A DNA stretch of 64,000 nucleotides from Enterobacter hormaechei subsp. xiangfangensis. GTDB taxonomy: Bacteria > Pseudomonadota > Gammaproteobacteria > Enterobacterales > Enterobacteriaceae. Numbering within the stretch: position 1 is the first letter of the stretch; every line of letters begins with the position of its first letter. The notes under the pieces are model-generated. The model made no database searches. It was given only the letters and a program-made list of their open reading frames with translations, and had not been told where the DNA came from. Below are positions 20,860 through 31,017 of this stretch, one piece after another. The stretch lies in assembly GCF_001729785.1 (NCBI RefSeq), contig NZ_CP017183.1:1364001-1428000 (forward strand), in the 5' to 3' direction. The translations under genes and the position numbers were made by a program.

Positions 20860-21912
20860 ATGAATTATCAGAACGACGATTTACGCATTAAAGAGATCAA
20901 TGAGTTATTACCTCCCGTAGCGCTCCTTGAAAAATTCCCCGCCACCGAAAATGCCGCCAACACGGTGTCTCATGCCCGCAAGGCGATCCACAAGATCCTG
21001 AAAGGTAGCGACGATCGTCTTCTGGTAGTGATCGGGCCATGCTCCATTCACGATCCTGCTGCGGCCAAAGAGTATGCGTCGCGTCTGCTCGCCCTGCGTG
21101 AAGAGCTGAAAGGCGAACTGGAAATCGTGATGCGCGTTTATTTCGAAAAACCGCGTACCACCGTGGGCTGGAAAGGGTTAATCAACGATCCGCATATGGA
21201 CAACAGTTTCCAGATTAACGACGGCCTGCGCATTGCGCGTAAGCTGCTGCTGGAGATCAACGACAGCGGGCTGCCTGCTGCCGGAGAATTCCTCGATATG
21301 ATCACCCCGCAGTATCTGGCTGACCTGATGAGCTGGGGCGCTATTGGTGCGCGTACGACTGAATCTCAGGTTCACCGCGAGCTGGCGTCTGGCCTGTCAT
21401 GCCCGGTGGGTTTCAAAAATGGCACTGATGGCACCATCAAGGTCGCCATTGACGCCATTAATGCGGCGGGCGCGCCGCACTGCTTCCTGTCGGTGACCAA
21501 GTGGGGCCACTCGGCTATCGTGAATACCAGCGGTAATGGCGATTGCCATATCATACTGCGCGGCGGTAAAGAGCCTAACTATAGCGCTAAACACGTAGCG
21601 GAGGTAAAAGCAGGGCTGGAGAAAGCAGGTCTGGCACCGCAGGTGATGATCGATTTCAGCCATGCCAACTCCAGCAAACAGTTCAAAAAGCAGATGGAAG
21701 TCGGCGCAGATGTGTGTCAGCAAATCGCCAGCGGTGAACGCGCAGTGATTGGGGTGATGATTGAGAGCCATCTGGTTGAAGGCAACCAGAACCTGGAGGG
21801 CAGCGAGCCGCTGGTCTACGGTAAGAGCGTGACGGATGCCTGCATTGGCTGGGACGATACCGATGCGATCCTGCGTCAGCTGGCGGATGCGGTTAAAGCG
21901 CGTCGCGGCTAA
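20860..21912 (+). CDS. aroG: 3-Deoxy-D-arabino-heptulosonate-7-phosphate synthase, Phe-sensitive
   Basis: First step of the shikimate pathway: phosphoenolpyruvate plus erythrose 4-phosphate. 350 residues, the AroG length, starting MNYQNDDLRIKE as in E. coli AroG rather than AroF or AroH. Visible family motifs include IGPCSIHDP (about 59-67), GARTTESQVHRELASG and DFSHANSSKQ. Feedback sensitivity to phenylalanine is inferred from the AroG match. Behind a TyrR box. Confidence 0.97.
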   Translation: MNYQNDDLRIKEINELLPPVALLEKFPATENAANTVSHARKAIHKILKGSDDRLLVVIGPCSIHDPAAAKEYASRLLALREELKGELEIVMRVYFEKPRTTVGWKGLINDPHMDNSFQINDGLRIARKLLLEINDSGLPAAGEFLDMITPQYLADLMSWGAIGARTTESQVHRELASGLSCPVGFKNGTDGTIKVAIDAINAAGAPHCFLSVTKWGHSAIVNTSGNGDCHIILRGGKEPNYSAKHVAEVKAGLEKAGLAPQVMIDFSHANSSKQFKKQMEVGADVCQQIASGERAVIGVMIESHLVEGNQNLEGSEPLVYGKSVTDACIGWDDTDAILRQLADAVKARRG

Positions 21913-21928
21913 GTATTTCGCGGGTAAT

Positions 21929-21959
21929 AAAAAAGCGTGGATTTCTCCACGCTTTTTTT
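21929..21959. terminator. Bidirectional terminator between aroG and gpmA
   Basis: AAAAAAGCGTGG/CCACGC with T7; A run on the left and T run on the right, so it can end both convergent transcripts. Confidence 0.92.
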
Positions 21960-21973
21960 ATGTCCGGCAAATA

Positions 21974-22726
21974 TTACTTCGCTTTACCCTGGTTCGCCAC
22001 GGCTGCCGCTTTTGCAGCGATTTCGTCGGCGTTACCCAGGTAGTAATGTTTAACTGGCTTGAAGTTTTCGTCGAACTCGTACACCAGCGGCACGCCGGTA
22101 GGGATGTTCAGCTCGAGGATTTCATCTTCACCCATGTTGTCCAGGTATTTCACCAGCGCACGCAGGGAGTTACCGTGAGCAGCGATAATGACACGCTCGC
22201 CGCTTTTCAGGCGTGGCAGAATGGTTTCGTTCCAGTAAGGCACAACGCGGTCGATGGTCAGCGCCAGGCTTTCGGTCTGCGGCAGTTCAGCCTCAGTCAG
22301 CTTCGCGTAACGCGGATCGTGGCCCGGGTAGCGCTCGTCATCTTTGCTCAGCTCTGGAGGCGTAACCGCAAAACCACGACGCCACTGCTTAACCTGCTCG
22401 TCACCGTATTTTTCTGCGGTTTCCGCTTTGTTCAGACCTTGCAGCGCACCGTAGTGACGCTCGTTCAGTTTCCAGGATTTCTCAACCGGCAGCCAGGCCT
22501 GATCCAGCTCGTCCAGAATGTTCCACAGGGTATGGATGGCACGTTTCAGCACAGAGGTGTAAGCAAAGTCAAAGGTGAAGCCTTCTTCTTTCAGCAGTTT
22601 ACCTGCCGCTTTTGCTTCGCTCACGCCTTTCTCGGACAGATCAACGTCATACCAACCGGTGAAGCGGTTTTCGTTGTTCCACTGGCTTTCGCCGTGGCGC
22701 ACCAGGACAAGCTTAGTATTAGCCAT
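21974..22726 (-). CDS. gpmA: 2,3-Bisphosphoglycerate-dependent phosphoglycerate mutase
   Basis: Glycolytic interconversion of 3- and 2-phosphoglycerate. 250 residues, as in E. coli. RHGESQWN carries the phosphohistidine His11; the second catalytic histidine is in [11 protein letters not shown] Fur-like box lies 26-44 bases before the start. Confidence 0.98.
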   Translation of the reverse strand: MANTKLVLVRHGESQWNNENRFTGWYDVDLSEKGVSEAKAAGKLLKEEGFTFDFAYTSVLKRAIHTLWNILDELDQAWLPVEKSWKLNERHYGALQGLNKAETAEKYGDEQVKQWRRGFAVTPPELSKDDERYPGHDPRYAKLTEAELPQTESLALTIDRVVPYWNETILPRLKSGERVIIAAHGNSLRALVKYLDNMGEDEILELNIPTGVPLVYEFDENFKPVKHYYLGNADEIAAKAAAVANQGKAK

Positions 22727-22751
22727 TTCTTACTCCTCAAGCATTTTGAAT

Positions 22752-22770
22752 GATAACAATTCTCATTATA
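22752..22770. promoter_or_regulatory. Fur-like box upstream of gpmA
   Basis: GATAACAATTCTCATTATA agrees with the 19-base Fur consensus at 14 positions by my count. gpmA has been reported as Fur-regulated in E. coli. Confidence 0.55.
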
Positions 22771-22900
22771 TTGCCGTGACTGTGCCAGCAGCAACGCTTA
22801 ACCCTAACCATAGCGAAAATAGTTCGAGAGTGTAAGATGCATGTGAATCCAGGGTTATGATTTTGTCTGCGATCGCCGCTATTTTCAGCAAGGCGGAGAT

Positions 22901-22934
22901 AAAAAAGCCCTCGCGGTGAGGGCCAGGCTTTTTT
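22901..22934. terminator. Terminator at the end of the gal operon
   Basis: Nested arms AAAAAAGCC and GGCTTTTTT around CCCTCGCGGTGAGGG. On the minus strand the hairpin ends in six T, suitable for galM. Confidence 0.75.
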
Positions 22935-22990
22935 GCCGGATGGCGCTTCGCTTATCAGGCCTACATTTGTAGGCCCGTGCGCCGCCGGAC
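22935..22990. repeat. REP element
   Basis: GCCGGATGGCGCTTCGCTTA begins a classic REP unit; GTAGGCC and GGCCTAC arms and a closing GCCGCCGG follow. Lies between the gal terminator and the galM stop. Confidence 0.8.
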
Positions 22991-22991
22991 A

Positions 22992-24035
22992 TTAAGCGCG
23001 CGGAATGAAATGATACTCGGTGACGCTTACGTACTCTTCACCCGGACGTAGCACGCAGTCCGGCTGCGGCCATTCAGGATGGTTAGGACTGTCTGGCAGG
23101 AACTCGCTCTCCAGCGCCAGGCCTTGCCAGGCGCCGTAGGCGTCATGTTCGCGCGCCGTGGTACCCTCCAGATAGTTACCGGAATAGAACTGTAGGGCGG
23201 GGGCGGTGGTGTAGACCGTCATCTGTAACTTCTCATCAGCAGACCAGACCTGTGCGGCAGGTTGAGAAAGATCGCCTTTCGCCTGCAACAGGAAAGCATG
23301 GTCGTAGCCTTTCACCTTGCGCTGATCGTCATCACTCAGGAAATCCTGGGCGATGGTTTTCGGCTGACGAAAATCAAAGCTATTACCGCTTACCGGTTTC
23401 AGCCCCTGATAAGGGATACCCATCTCATCGACCGGCAGATACTCGTCCGACAGGATCTGGAGTTTGTGGCTGCGGACATCGGTCTGATTACCGTCAAGGT
23501 TGAAATAGGCGTGGTTAGTCAGGTTGACCGGGCACGGCTTATCGACGGTCGCGCGGTACTCAATGGCGATGCGATTATCTTCGGTCAGGGTGAAGCGCGC
23601 CGTTGCGGTGAGATTGCCCGGGAAACCCTGGTCTCCATCGAGGGAGTCCAGAGAGAACCAGACCTCACCGTCATTTTGCTGCACAATCTTCCAGCGACGT
23701 TTATCAAACCCTTCCGGGCCGCCGTGCAGCTGATTTTCGCCCTGGCTGGCAAGCAGGGAATACGTTACGCCGTCCAGCGTAAACCGGCTTCTGGCGATGC
23801 GGTTAGCGTAGCGGCCTATGGATGCGCCCAGAAAAGCGGTCTGCTCGATATACTGCTCCGGCGATGCGCAGCCGAGCAGGGTTTCGCGCACGCTGCCGTC
23901 AGGCATCGGTACGCGGGCAGAAAGTAACGTTGCGCCCCAGTCCATCAGCGTAACCACCATCCCGGCGCTGTTGCGCAGGGTTAACAGGCGATACGGCAGA
24001 CCATCCGGTGCGAGTGTAGGTATTTCGTTTAGCAC
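22992..24035 (-). CDS. galM: Galactose mutarotase (aldose 1-epimerase)
   Basis: 347 residues. Interconverts beta- and alpha-D-galactose at the head of the Leloir pathway. Catalytic residues are expected in [12 protein letters not shown] (His) and in [17 protein letters not shown] (Glu). GTG start overlapping the galK stop by seven bases. Last gene of galETKM. Confidence 0.97.
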   Translation of the reverse strand: MLNEIPTLAPDGLPYRLLTLRNSAGMVVTLMDWGATLLSARVPMPDGSVRETLLGCASPEQYIEQTAFLGASIGRYANRIARSRFTLDGVTYSLLASQGENQLHGGPEGFDKRRWKIVQQNDGEVWFSLDSLDGDQGFPGNLTATARFTLTEDNRIAIEYRATVDKPCPVNLTNHAYFNLDGNQTDVRSHKLQILSDEYLPVDEMGIPYQGLKPVSGNSFDFRQPKTIAQDFLSDDDQRKVKGYDHAFLLQAKGDLSQPAAQVWSADEKLQMTVYTTAPALQFYSGNYLEGTTAREHDAYGAWQGLALESEFLPDSPNHPEWPQPDCVLRPGEEYVSVTEYHFIPRA

Positions 24036-25177
24036 TGTCCGGCTCCTTGTGATGCTTTGCAGACATAGAAAGTTTCTTTGATGCCCGTTTTGGCTTCGTA
24101 CTGTTTAGCCACTGCGTCCTGAATGGCAGGGACCAGCTCTTCCGGCACGAGGGCGACGACGCACCCGCCAAATCCGCCGCCGGTCATACGCACGCCGCCT
24201 TTGTCGCCAATCGTGGCTTTCACAATTTCAACCAGGGTGTCGATTTGCGGCACGGTGATTTCGAAATCGTCACGCATGGAGGCATGCGATTCGGCCATCA
24301 GCTCGCCCATCCGTTTCAGGTCACCTTTCGCCAGCGCGGAGGCGGCTTCTACGGTACGGGCATTTTCGGTCAGTATATGGCGCACGCGCTTCGTGACAAC
24401 CGGGTCCAGCTCGTGGGCGACCTTGTTAAATTCATCAAGTGAGACATCACGCAGGGCTGGCTGCTGGAAGAAGCGCGCGCCGGTTTCGCACTGTTCGCGA
24501 CGGGTGTTGTACTCGCTGCCCACCAGGGTGCGTTTGAAGTTGCTGTTGATGATCACCACAGCCGCACCTTTAGGCAGCGGAACCGCTTTGGTCCCGAGGG
24601 AGCGACAGTCAATCAGCAAAGCGTGTTCTTTCTTGCCCAGCGCGGAAATCAGCTGATCCATAATGCCGCAGTTGCAGCCCACGAACTGGTTTTCCGCTTC
24701 CTGACCGTTCAGGGCGATCTGCGCCCCGTCCAGCGGCAGATGATAAAGCTGCTGGAACACGGTGCCGACCGCCACTTCCAGAGATGCGGAAGAGCTTAAT
24801 CCCGCCCCCTGCGGCACGTTGCCGCTGATCACCAGATCGGCCCCGCCGAAATTCTTGTTACGCTTTTGCAGGTGCTTCACCACGCCGCGAACATAGTTCG
24901 ACCACTGCTGGCTGTCGTGGGTCACGATCGGCGCATCGAGGGAAAATTCGTCAATTTCGTTGCCGTAATCCGCGGCGATTACTCGCACATGACGATCGTC
25001 GCGTTTCGCACAGCTGATCACCGTCTGGTAGTCGATGGCACACGGCAGGACAAAACCGTCGTTATAGTCGGTGTGCTCGCCGATCAGATTAACGCGGCCT
25101 GGCGCCTGGATAACATGGGTGGCAGGGTAGCCAAATTTTTCAGCAAACAGGGATTGTGTTTTATCTTTCAGACTCAT
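24029..25177 (-). CDS. galK: Galactokinase
   Basis: 382-residue GHMP kinase making galactose 1-phosphate. Galactokinase signature [15 protein letters not shown] (about 27-41), ATP-binding [14 protein letters not shown] (about 122-135) and C-terminal [11 protein letters not shown] are present. Starts two bases after galT behind an AGGAG site inside the galT end. Confidence 0.98.
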   Translation of the reverse strand: MSLKDKTQSLFAEKFGYPATHVIQAPGRVNLIGEHTDYNDGFVLPCAIDYQTVISCAKRDDRHVRVIAADYGNEIDEFSLDAPIVTHDSQQWSNYVRGVVKHLQKRNKNFGGADLVISGNVPQGAGLSSSASLEVAVGTVFQQLYHLPLDGAQIALNGQEAENQFVGCNCGIMDQLISALGKKEHALLIDCRSLGTKAVPLPKGAAVVIINSNFKRTLVGSEYNTRREQCETGARFFQQPALRDVSLDEFNKVAHELDPVVTKRVRHILTENARTVEAASALAKGDLKRMGELMAESHASMRDDFEITVPQIDTLVEIVKATIGDKGGVRMTGGGFGGCVVALVPEELVPAIQDAVAKQYEAKTGIKETFYVCKASQGAGQC

Positions 25178-25179
25178 TT

Positions 25180-26226
25180 TTAGACTCCTGATTCGCGGTA
25201 ATGGACGTCGCTAACGGCACGCAGACGTTCTGCCGCCTGTTCCGCCGTCAGGTCGCGCTGGGTTTCCGCCAGCATTTCATAGCCCACCATGAATTTACGT
25301 ACCGTTGCTGAGCGCAGCAGCGGCGGGTAGAAGTGTGCATGTAACTGCCAGTGTTGATTCTCTTCGCCGTTAAACGGCGCGCCGTGCCAGCCCATGGAGT
25401 AGGGGAAGGAGCACTGGAAGAGGTTGTCGTAGCGGCTGGTCAGTTTTTTCAGCGCCAGCGCCAGGTCGTCACGCTGGGCGTCGCTGAGTTCGGTAATGCG
25501 CTGAACATGGGCTTTCGGCAGCAGCAGCGTCTCAAATGGCCACGCCGCCCAGTAAGGGACTACCGCAAGCCAGTGTTCGGTTTCCACCACGGTACGGCTG
25601 CCATCCGCCAGCTCACGCTGGGTGTAATCCACCAGCATAGGCGAACCGTTCTGGGCGAAATACGCTTTTTGCAGTCGGTCCTCACGCTCGGCTTCGTTCG
25701 GCAGGAAGCTGTTCGCCCAGATCTGACCGTGCGGATGTGGGTTGGAGCAGCCCATCGCCGCGCCTTTATTTTCAAACACCTGTACCCACGGATAGCTCTG
25801 GCCCAGCTCCGCGGTTTGCACCTGCCAGGTGCTGACCACCTCTTTCAGGGCATCCACGCTCAGCTCCGGCAGCGTTTTGCTGTGATCGGGCGAGAAGCAG
25901 ATCACGCGGCTGGTGCCGCGGGCGCTTTCGCAGCGCATCAGCGGGTCATGGCTTTCCGGCGCGTCCGGCGTATCGGTCATCAGCGCGGCAAAGTCGTTAG
26001 TAAACACGAAGGTGCCTTTGTAGTCCGGGTTTTTATCGCCCGTCACGCGGGTATTGCCCGGGCAGAGGAAACAGTCCGGATCATGCTGCGGCAGCGTCTG
26101 TTTGGCAGGCGTCTCTTGCGCCCCCTGCCAGGGGCGCTTGGCGCGATGCGGTGAAACTAAAATCCATTGCCCGCTGAGCGGGTTAAAACGACGATGCGGG
26201 TGATCGACGGGATTGAATTGCGTCAT
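25180..26226 (-). CDS. galT: Galactose-1-phosphate uridylyltransferase
   Basis: 348 residues; transfers UMP between UDP-glucose and galactose 1-phosphate. The HPHGQIW motif contains the nucleophilic histidine; CFLCPGNTR holds two zinc-ligand cysteines. Starts nine bases after galE. Confidence 0.98.
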   Translation of the reverse strand: MTQFNPVDHPHRRFNPLSGQWILVSPHRAKRPWQGAQETPAKQTLPQHDPDCFLCPGNTRVTGDKNPDYKGTFVFTNDFAALMTDTPDAPESHDPLMRCESARGTSRVICFSPDHSKTLPELSVDALKEVVSTWQVQTAELGQSYPWVQVFENKGAAMGCSNPHPHGQIWANSFLPNEAEREDRLQKAYFAQNGSPMLVDYTQRELADGSRTVVETEHWLAVVPYWAAWPFETLLLPKAHVQRITELSDAQRDDLALALKKLTSRYDNLFQCSFPYSMGWHGAPFNGEENQHWQLHAHFYPPLLRSATVRKFMVGYEMLAETQRDLTAEQAAERLRAVSDVHYRESGV

Positions 26227-26235
26227 GACAAATCC

Positions 26236-27252
26236 TTAGTCCGGATAGCCCTGCGGATGGCGTGATTGCCAGTGCCAGGTATCCTGTGCCATTTCATCGA
26301 GCGTGCGGGTGACACGCCAGTTGAGCTCTTTATCCGCTTTGGTGGCATCGGCCCAGTAAGCCGGGAGGTCGCCATCACGGCGGGGAGCGAAGTGATACTT
26401 CACCGGCTTGCCGCAGGCTTTACTGAAAGCATTCACCACATCCAGCACGCTGCTGCCAATCCCGGCGCCGAGGTTGTAAATATGCACGCCCGGTTTGTCC
26501 GCCAGTTGCTGCATCGCCGCCACGTGGCCGTCGGCCAGATCCATGACGTGAATGTAATCGCGCACGCCGGTGCCATCTTCGGTGGGATAATCGTTACCAA
26601 AAATCGCCAGGGAATCGCGACGCCCTACGGCAACCTGCGCGATATACGGCATCAGGTTGTTAGGAATGCCCTGCGGATCTTCGCCCATATCACCTGAAGG
26701 ATGCGCCCCGACCGGATTGAAGTAGCGCAGCAACGCGATGCTCCACTCAGGCTGGGCTTTTTGCAGGTCGGTCAGGATCTGCTCTACCATCAGCTTGCTT
26801 TTGCCATACGGGCTTTGCGGCGTACCGGTCGGGAAGCTTTCAACGTAAGGAATTTTTGGCTGATCGCCGTAGACGGTTGCGGAAGAGCTGAAGATAAAGT
26901 TTTTAACGTTGGCCGCACGCATGGCGGAGATCAGACGCAGGGTACCGTTGACGTTGTTGTCATAGTACTCAAGCGGTTTTGCCACCGATTCGCCAACCGC
27001 TTTCAGGCCCGCGAAGTGGATAACGGTTTCAATCGCGTGATCGTGAAGGATTTCAGTCATCAATGCTTCATTGCGGATATCGCCTTCAACGAAAGTCGGC
27101 TGTTTACCCGAAAGGCGTTCAATGACCGGCAGCACGCTGCGCTTACTGTTGCACAGGTTATCAAGAATGACAACATCGTGGCCGCTTTGCAGCAGTTGCA
27201 CACAGGTATGACTTCCTATGTAACCGCTACCACCTGTTACCAGAACTCGCAT
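26236..27252 (-). CDS. galE: UDP-glucose 4-epimerase
   Basis: 338-residue NAD-dependent SDR enzyme. Rossmann motif VTGGSGYIGSHT near the N-terminus and the YGKSK catalytic Tyr/Lys pair (about Tyr149 and Lys153). I use ATG 27252 (MRVLVTGG); longer upstream readings run through the gal promoter. The first codons overlap the internal Gal operator. First gene of galETKM. Confidence 0.98.
   Translation of the reverse strand: MRVLVTGGSGYIGSHTCVQLLQSGHDVVILDNLCNSKRSVLPVIERLSGKQPTFVEGDIRNEALMTEILHDHAIETVIHFAGLKAVGESVAKPLEYYDNNVNGTLRLISAMRAANVKNFIFSSSATVYGDQPKIPYVESFPTGTPQSPYGKSKLMVEQILTDLQKAQPEWSIALLRYFNPVGAHPSGDMGEDPQGIPNNLMPYIAQVAVGRRDSLAIFGNDYPTEDGTGVRDYIHVMDLADGHVAAMQQLADKPGVHIYNLGAGIGSSVLDVVNAFSKACGKPVKYHFAPRRDGDLPAYWADATKADKELNWRVTRTLDEMAQDTWHWQSRHPQGYPD
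27218..27233. promoter_or_regulatory. Internal Gal operator (OI) inside galE
   Basis: On the minus strand GTGGTAGCGGTTACAT, identical to the E. coli internal operator as I recall it. Bound by GalR/GalS. Confidence 0.9.
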
Positions 27253-27310
27253 ATTTCGCTCCATTAGGCTTATGGTATGAATTAACCATAGCATATCAGA
27301 GACGCGAAAA

Positions 27311-27327
27311 GTGTGACATGGGATAAA
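27311..27327. promoter_or_regulatory. CRP site of the gal promoter
   Basis: TGTGACATGGGATAAA closely matches the E. coli gal CRP site TGTGACATGGAATAAA. One good half-site and one poor one, as in E. coli. Downstream on the minus strand, TATGCT and TATGGT can serve as the P2 and P1 -10 elements. Confidence 0.85.
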
Positions 27328-27330
27328 ATA

Positions 27331-27346
27331 GTGGTATCGTTTACAC
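27331..27346. promoter_or_regulatory. External Gal operator (OE)
   Basis: On the minus strand GTGTAAACGATACCAC, one base from the E. coli OE. Its centre is 113 bases from that of OI, the spacing used for repression looping. Confidence 0.9.
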
Positions 27347-27430
27347 TGGATTTCACACGCGCTTTTTCTCAGACTGAGTGCATTGTAGATCAAAGAGATA
27401 GAGATGTATTGTTGCAGGTTGTCTGAAAAG

Positions 27431-27449
27431 CGGAGGGCAGCGCCCTCCG
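27431..27449 (-). terminator. Terminator of modEF
   Basis: Stem CGGAGGGC/GCCCTCCG with loop AGC. On the minus strand followed by CTTTT. Five bases past the modF stop. Confidence 0.7.
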
Positions 27450-27453
27450 AGCG

Positions 27454-28926
27454 TTAATCGATTTTGTTCAGCAGGTAGCGGTATTGCTCGCCGTCAGGGA
27501 CAAATTCCAGCCGATTGGTGATGCAGGACGGGGCATCTTCAGCATGGTGGGACACAAACAGCAGCTGGGTTTCACCTTCGCTAATCAGGACATCCACAAA
27601 GCGGCGGATCAGCTGACGGTTGAGCGGATCCAGCCCCTGCAACGGTTCATCCAGAATCAGCAGCGTAGGGTGCTTAACCAGCGCGCGGACTATCAATGCC
27701 AGCCGCTGCTGCCCCCACGACAGGCTTTGGAAGGGTGCATCGGCGACCCGGTTATCCATACCCAGAATATCCAGCCACTGCTGCGCCAGCTTGTGCTGCT
27801 TGTCGGATACCGCCTGATAAATACCAATGGAGTCGAAGAAGCCAGAGAGGATCACGTTTCGCACCGTGGTGCTCACCCGGTAGTCCAGATGCAGGCTGCT
27901 GCTGACATAGCCGATGTGCTTTTTGATATCCCAGATGGTTTCCCCGCTGCCGCGGCGACGGCCGAACAGGGTGAGATCGTTGCTGTATCCCTGCGGGTGA
28001 TCCCCGGTGATCAGGCTCAGCAGCGTGGATTTACCCGCCCCGTTGGGGCCGACGATCTGCCAGTGCTCACCAGGATTAACCGTCCAGCTGAGGTGATTAA
28101 GAATAGGGCGATCGTCGTAAGCAACCACCCCATCGCGCAGCACAATGCGCGGCTGGTCAGGCTCCAGCCCGTGGCGCGCCGAAGGCGCATCCGGCTCCGG
28201 CAGGGCAATACCGTCCAGTTTCTCGCTGTGGGCCAGCTGCGCAATCAGCGCCTGCCGAAGCAGTACGGCTTTCTCGCCGGTTTCGGTCAGGCTACAGTCC
28301 GCCAGCACGCCTGCATAATGTACGAAATCCGGGATCTCATCAAAGCGGTTCAGGACCAGTACAAGGGTGTATCCCTGCTGGTTAAGCGACGCCAGCAACG
28401 CTGCCAGCTGCGCGCGGGACTGCACATCCAGTCCGTCAAACGGTTCATCCAGGATCAAGAGTTCCGGCTCGCTCATCAGCGCCTGACACAGCAGCGTTTT
28501 GCGCGTCTCACCGGTAGAAAGATATTTGAAACGGCGGTTAAGCAGGGCGGTAATGCCAAATTGCTCCGCCAGCTGCTGACAGCGGGCAGGATCTTTTATC
28601 TCATCCTGGATAATTTCCGCCGTCGTGCGGCCGGTATCTTCTTCGCCGGGGCTGAGCAAATCGGTATTGTTACGCTGCCACTCATCGCTGACCAGCTTTT
28701 GCAGCTGTTCGAAGGAAAGGCGCGTCAGCCGGGTAAAGGTGCACCGACGTTCACCCTTCAGTTGGGTTATTTCGCCAGCCAAAGCGCGGGCCAGCGCGGA
28801 TTTTCCGCTGCCATTAGAGCCCACAAACGCCCAGCTTTCTCCGGCGCGAAGGGTTAACTCTGGCAGCGATAAGGTACGGGTATCGCTAAGACGAAACGTG
28901 CCTTGCGAAATATGCAATGATGACAT
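27454..28926 (-). CDS. modF: Molybdate-related double ABC ATPase ModF
   Basis: 490 residues with two ABC domains. Domain 1: Walker A GSNGSGKSA near residue 37, signature LSTGETRK, Walker B LLILDEP. Domain 2: Walker [10 protein letters not shown] near 290, signature LSWGQQR, Walker B LLILDEP. No membrane segments. Encoded with ModE; possible role in molybdate or cofactor handling, but the precise function is not settled. The 457-residue open frame on the opposite strand is a shadow. Confidence 0.95.
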   Translation of the reverse strand: MSSLHISQGTFRLSDTRTLSLPELTLRAGESWAFVGSNGSGKSALARALAGEITQLKGERRCTFTRLTRLSFEQLQKLVSDEWQRNNTDLLSPGEEDTGRTTAEIIQDEIKDPARCQQLAEQFGITALLNRRFKYLSTGETRKTLLCQALMSEPELLILDEPFDGLDVQSRAQLAALLASLNQQGYTLVLVLNRFDEIPDFVHYAGVLADCSLTETGEKAVLLRQALIAQLAHSEKLDGIALPEPDAPSARHGLEPDQPRIVLRDGVVAYDDRPILNHLSWTVNPGEHWQIVGPNGAGKSTLLSLITGDHPQGYSNDLTLFGRRRGSGETIWDIKKHIGYVSSSLHLDYRVSTTVRNVILSGFFDSIGIYQAVSDKQHKLAQQWLDILGMDNRVADAPFQSLSWGQQRLALIVRALVKHPTLLILDEPLQGLDPLNRQLIRRFVDVLISEGETQLLFVSHHAEDAPSCITNRLEFVPDGEQYRYLLNKID

Positions 28927-28993
28927 GTGTTATCCCATTTTTTGCAGCAACAGATGTCAGGGATACTCAGTGTAAGCAGGGTTGTCAATGCGC

Positions 28994-29782
28994 TTAGCAC
29001 AATGTGGCGATAATTACCCTGTCTGCATTGAAATATGCGGTCACCACAGCACCTTCGTCTAATTCGGTCGCGTCGTTCACCGGAACGGTGGCGCAGAGCG
29101 ACTGTCCATCCGGCAGGGTCATCAGCACTTCACACTGTTCTGCGCCGCGCTCGATGTGGCTGATGCGTCCCCGCAGCTGGTTGTCGGCCTCTGCGGCCTG
29201 CTCAGGGTTAAGCGTGATGCTGATCCAGGGGGCTTTGAGTAATACCAGCACCTCCTGACCTTCGTTCAGCCCAAGGCGTTGACCACTTTGCGCGGTGATG
29301 GCGGCTTTCAGGCGCGTCGTGCCGTCCGCGAGCAGGATCTCAATATGCTCCTGCACCTGCGAATGATCGCGCCCCGTCACCGTACCAAACCACTGGTTAC
29401 GGGCGCTGGTCTGCAAAGAGAAACGGGAGATGGCGCCCAGCAGGCTGTCCAGCGGCAGGTTGTCGTCATCGCTCAGCACATCAAATGCTTTTTGCTGGAT
29501 CTGCGCCAGTAAATCGTAGAGCTGGATCAGACGTTGCCCGTAACGCGTCAACACGGCGCCGCCGCCGCCTTTCCCGCCGGTGGCGCGCTCAACCAGCGTG
29601 TGTTCACTCAGGGTGTTCATGTCGTTAATCGCATCCCAGGCGCTTTTATAGCTGATGCCGGCGTTTTTTGCTCCCTGGCTAATCGAGCCAGTTTGTTCTA
29701 TTTGTTTTAACAGGGCGATACGTCGCGGATCGGCGAAAAGCTTCTGCTGAAGTCGTAGGGTGAGGAGAATTTCGGCCTGCAT
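28994..29782 (-). CDS. modE: Molybdate-responsive regulator ModE
   Basis: 262 residues. N-terminal winged helix-turn-helix (about 1-115, including [19 protein letters not shown]) and two C-terminal MOP/TOBE domains (about 125-262) that bind molybdate, with the characteristic [10 protein letters not shown] segment. Represses modABC; its palindrome is upstream of modA. Transcribed with modF, 67 bases apart. Confidence 0.97.
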   Translation of the reverse strand: MQAEILLTLRLQQKLFADPRRIALLKQIEQTGSISQGAKNAGISYKSAWDAINDMNTLSEHTLVERATGGKGGGGAVLTRYGQRLIQLYDLLAQIQQKAFDVLSDDDNLPLDSLLGAISRFSLQTSARNQWFGTVTGRDHSQVQEHIEILLADGTTRLKAAITAQSGQRLGLNEGQEVLVLLKAPWISITLNPEQAAEADNQLRGRISHIERGAEQCEVLMTLPDGQSLCATVPVNDATELDEGAVVTAYFNADRVIIATLC

Positions 29783-29909
29783 AACAGTGTCCCGGCAAAA
29801 AGGCTATTGTGACCCAAATGCCCGGGGGCGGAAAGCGCACCGCACAAAAGGGGATGTTTTTCTTACTTTTCAGGGTAGAATAAGCCGTTCACAAGATCTG
29901 GAGAAAACC

Positions 29910-30062
29910 ATGTTAGAGTTGTTGAAAAGTCTGGTATTCGCGGTAATCATGGTGCCAGTAGTGATGGCTATCATCCTCGGTGCCATCTACGGCCTGGGTG
30001 AAGTGTTCAACGTCTTTTCGAACATTGGTCATCGTCGTGACCAGCCTAAAAAGCAGCAATGA
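29910..30062 (+). CDS. acrZ: AcrB-associated small membrane protein AcrZ
   Basis: 50-residue single-helix protein that binds the AcrB efflux pump in E. coli and tunes substrate export. Begins [20 protein letters not shown]; the last ten residues ([10 protein letters not shown]) differ from the E. coli end. Preceded by a CTGGAG site. Own transcription unit between divergent modE and modA. Confidence 0.96.
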   Translation: MLELLKSLVFAVIMVPVVMAIILGAIYGLGEVFNVFSNIGHRRDQPKKQQ

Positions 30063-30070
30063 TTTCCTCC

Positions 30071-30097
30071 AAAACGCCCGGCCAGCCCGGGCGTTTT
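30071..30097 (+). terminator. Terminator of acrZ
   Basis: AAAACGCCCGG/CCGGGCGTTTT with loop CCAGC; nine bases after the stop codon. Confidence 0.9.
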
Positions 30098-30195
30098 GCT
30101 CTCAAGTTTATTCCTCTCCCGCCGATATCTTTTACAACGTTCCTTGAGTTTACGCATTAATGGGTACGATTTAGCGCTAGGAACGCCTGCGATAT

Positions 30196-30223
30196 ATCGT
30201 TATATTTGTTTGTATATAACGAT
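30196..30223. promoter_or_regulatory. ModE operator of modABC
   Basis: Perfect inverted repeat ATCGTTATAT-N8-ATATAACGAT, 17 bases before the modA start. It matches the known ModE binding pattern and would block the modABC promoter when ModE carries molybdate. Confidence 0.92.
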
Positions 30224-30240
30224 ACGCACAGGAGCTTCAA

Positions 30241-31017
30241 ATGGCACGTTCATGGGTACGCCTTTTCGCAGGGGCAATGCTGACTCTCTCACTCACCGGC
30301 CACGCGCTGGCGGATGAAGGAAAAATCACGGTCTTTGCGGCGGCGTCGCTGACTAACGCGATGCAGGATATTGCTGCGGTATACAAAAAAGAGAAAAACG
30401 TCGAGGTGGTCTCGTCGTTTGCCTCCTCGTCCACGCTGGCCCGCCAGATTGAAGCGGGGGCGCCCGCGGATCTGTTCATCTCTGCCGATCAGAAATGGAT
30501 GGATTACGCGGTGGAGAAAAAATCTGTTGATACGGCTACCCGCGAAACGCTGCTGGGAAATAGCCTTGTGGTGGTTGCACCCGCAAACAGCAAGCAGGGC
30601 GACATCGCCATCAACAAACAGACGGACTGGACCCGTCTGCTCAACGGTGGTCGTCTGGCGGTGGGCGATCCGGAGCATGTTCCTGCCGGGATTTATGCGA
30701 AAGAAGCGCTGCAAAAACTTGGCGCATGGGAAACCTTATCGCCGAAGCTGGCTCCCGCAGAAGATGTGCGTGGCGCGCTGGCGCTGGTGGAGCGTAACGA
30801 AGCGCCACTCGGGATCGTTTACGGCTCCGATGCCGTCGCCAGTAAAGGTGTGAAGGTGGTGGGCACCTTCCCGGAAGACTCGCATAAGAAAGTGGAATAT
30901 CCTGTTGCGATAGTTGATGGACATAAAAATGCGAGCGTGACGGCCTTCGTTGACTACCTGAAGGGGCCTGAATCGTCCGCTATCTTTAAACGTTACGGAT
31001 TTACGACTCACGAATGA
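30241..31017 (+). CDS. modA: Molybdate-binding periplasmic protein ModA
   Basis: 258 residues (E. coli 257) with a signal peptide cleaved near HALA (about residue 24). The mature start GKITVFAAASLTNAMQDIA holds the first molybdate-binding serine; SSFASSSTLARQIEAGAPAD holds another. Donates molybdate to ModBC. First gene of modABC; ATGA overlap with modB. Confidence 0.97.
   Translation: MARSWVRLFAGAMLTLSLTGHALADEGKITVFAAASLTNAMQDIAAVYKKEKNVEVVSSFASSSTLARQIEAGAPADLFISADQKWMDYAVEKKSVDTATRETLLGNSLVVVAPANSKQGDIAINKQTDWTRLLNGGRLAVGDPEHVPAGIYAKEALQKLGAWETLSPKLAPAEDVRGALALVERNEAPLGIVYGSDAVASKGVKVVGTFPEDSHKKVEYPVAIVDGHKNASVTAFVDYLKGPESSAIFKRYGFTTHE

Noticed and set aside
21836..22753. 305-residue open frame spanning the end of aroG and opposite gpmA
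   Set aside because: Overlaps two conserved genes and their terminator; no domain visible.
27484..28857. 457-residue open frame opposite modF
   Set aside because: Shadow of a recognised ABC protein; no start site or motif supports it.
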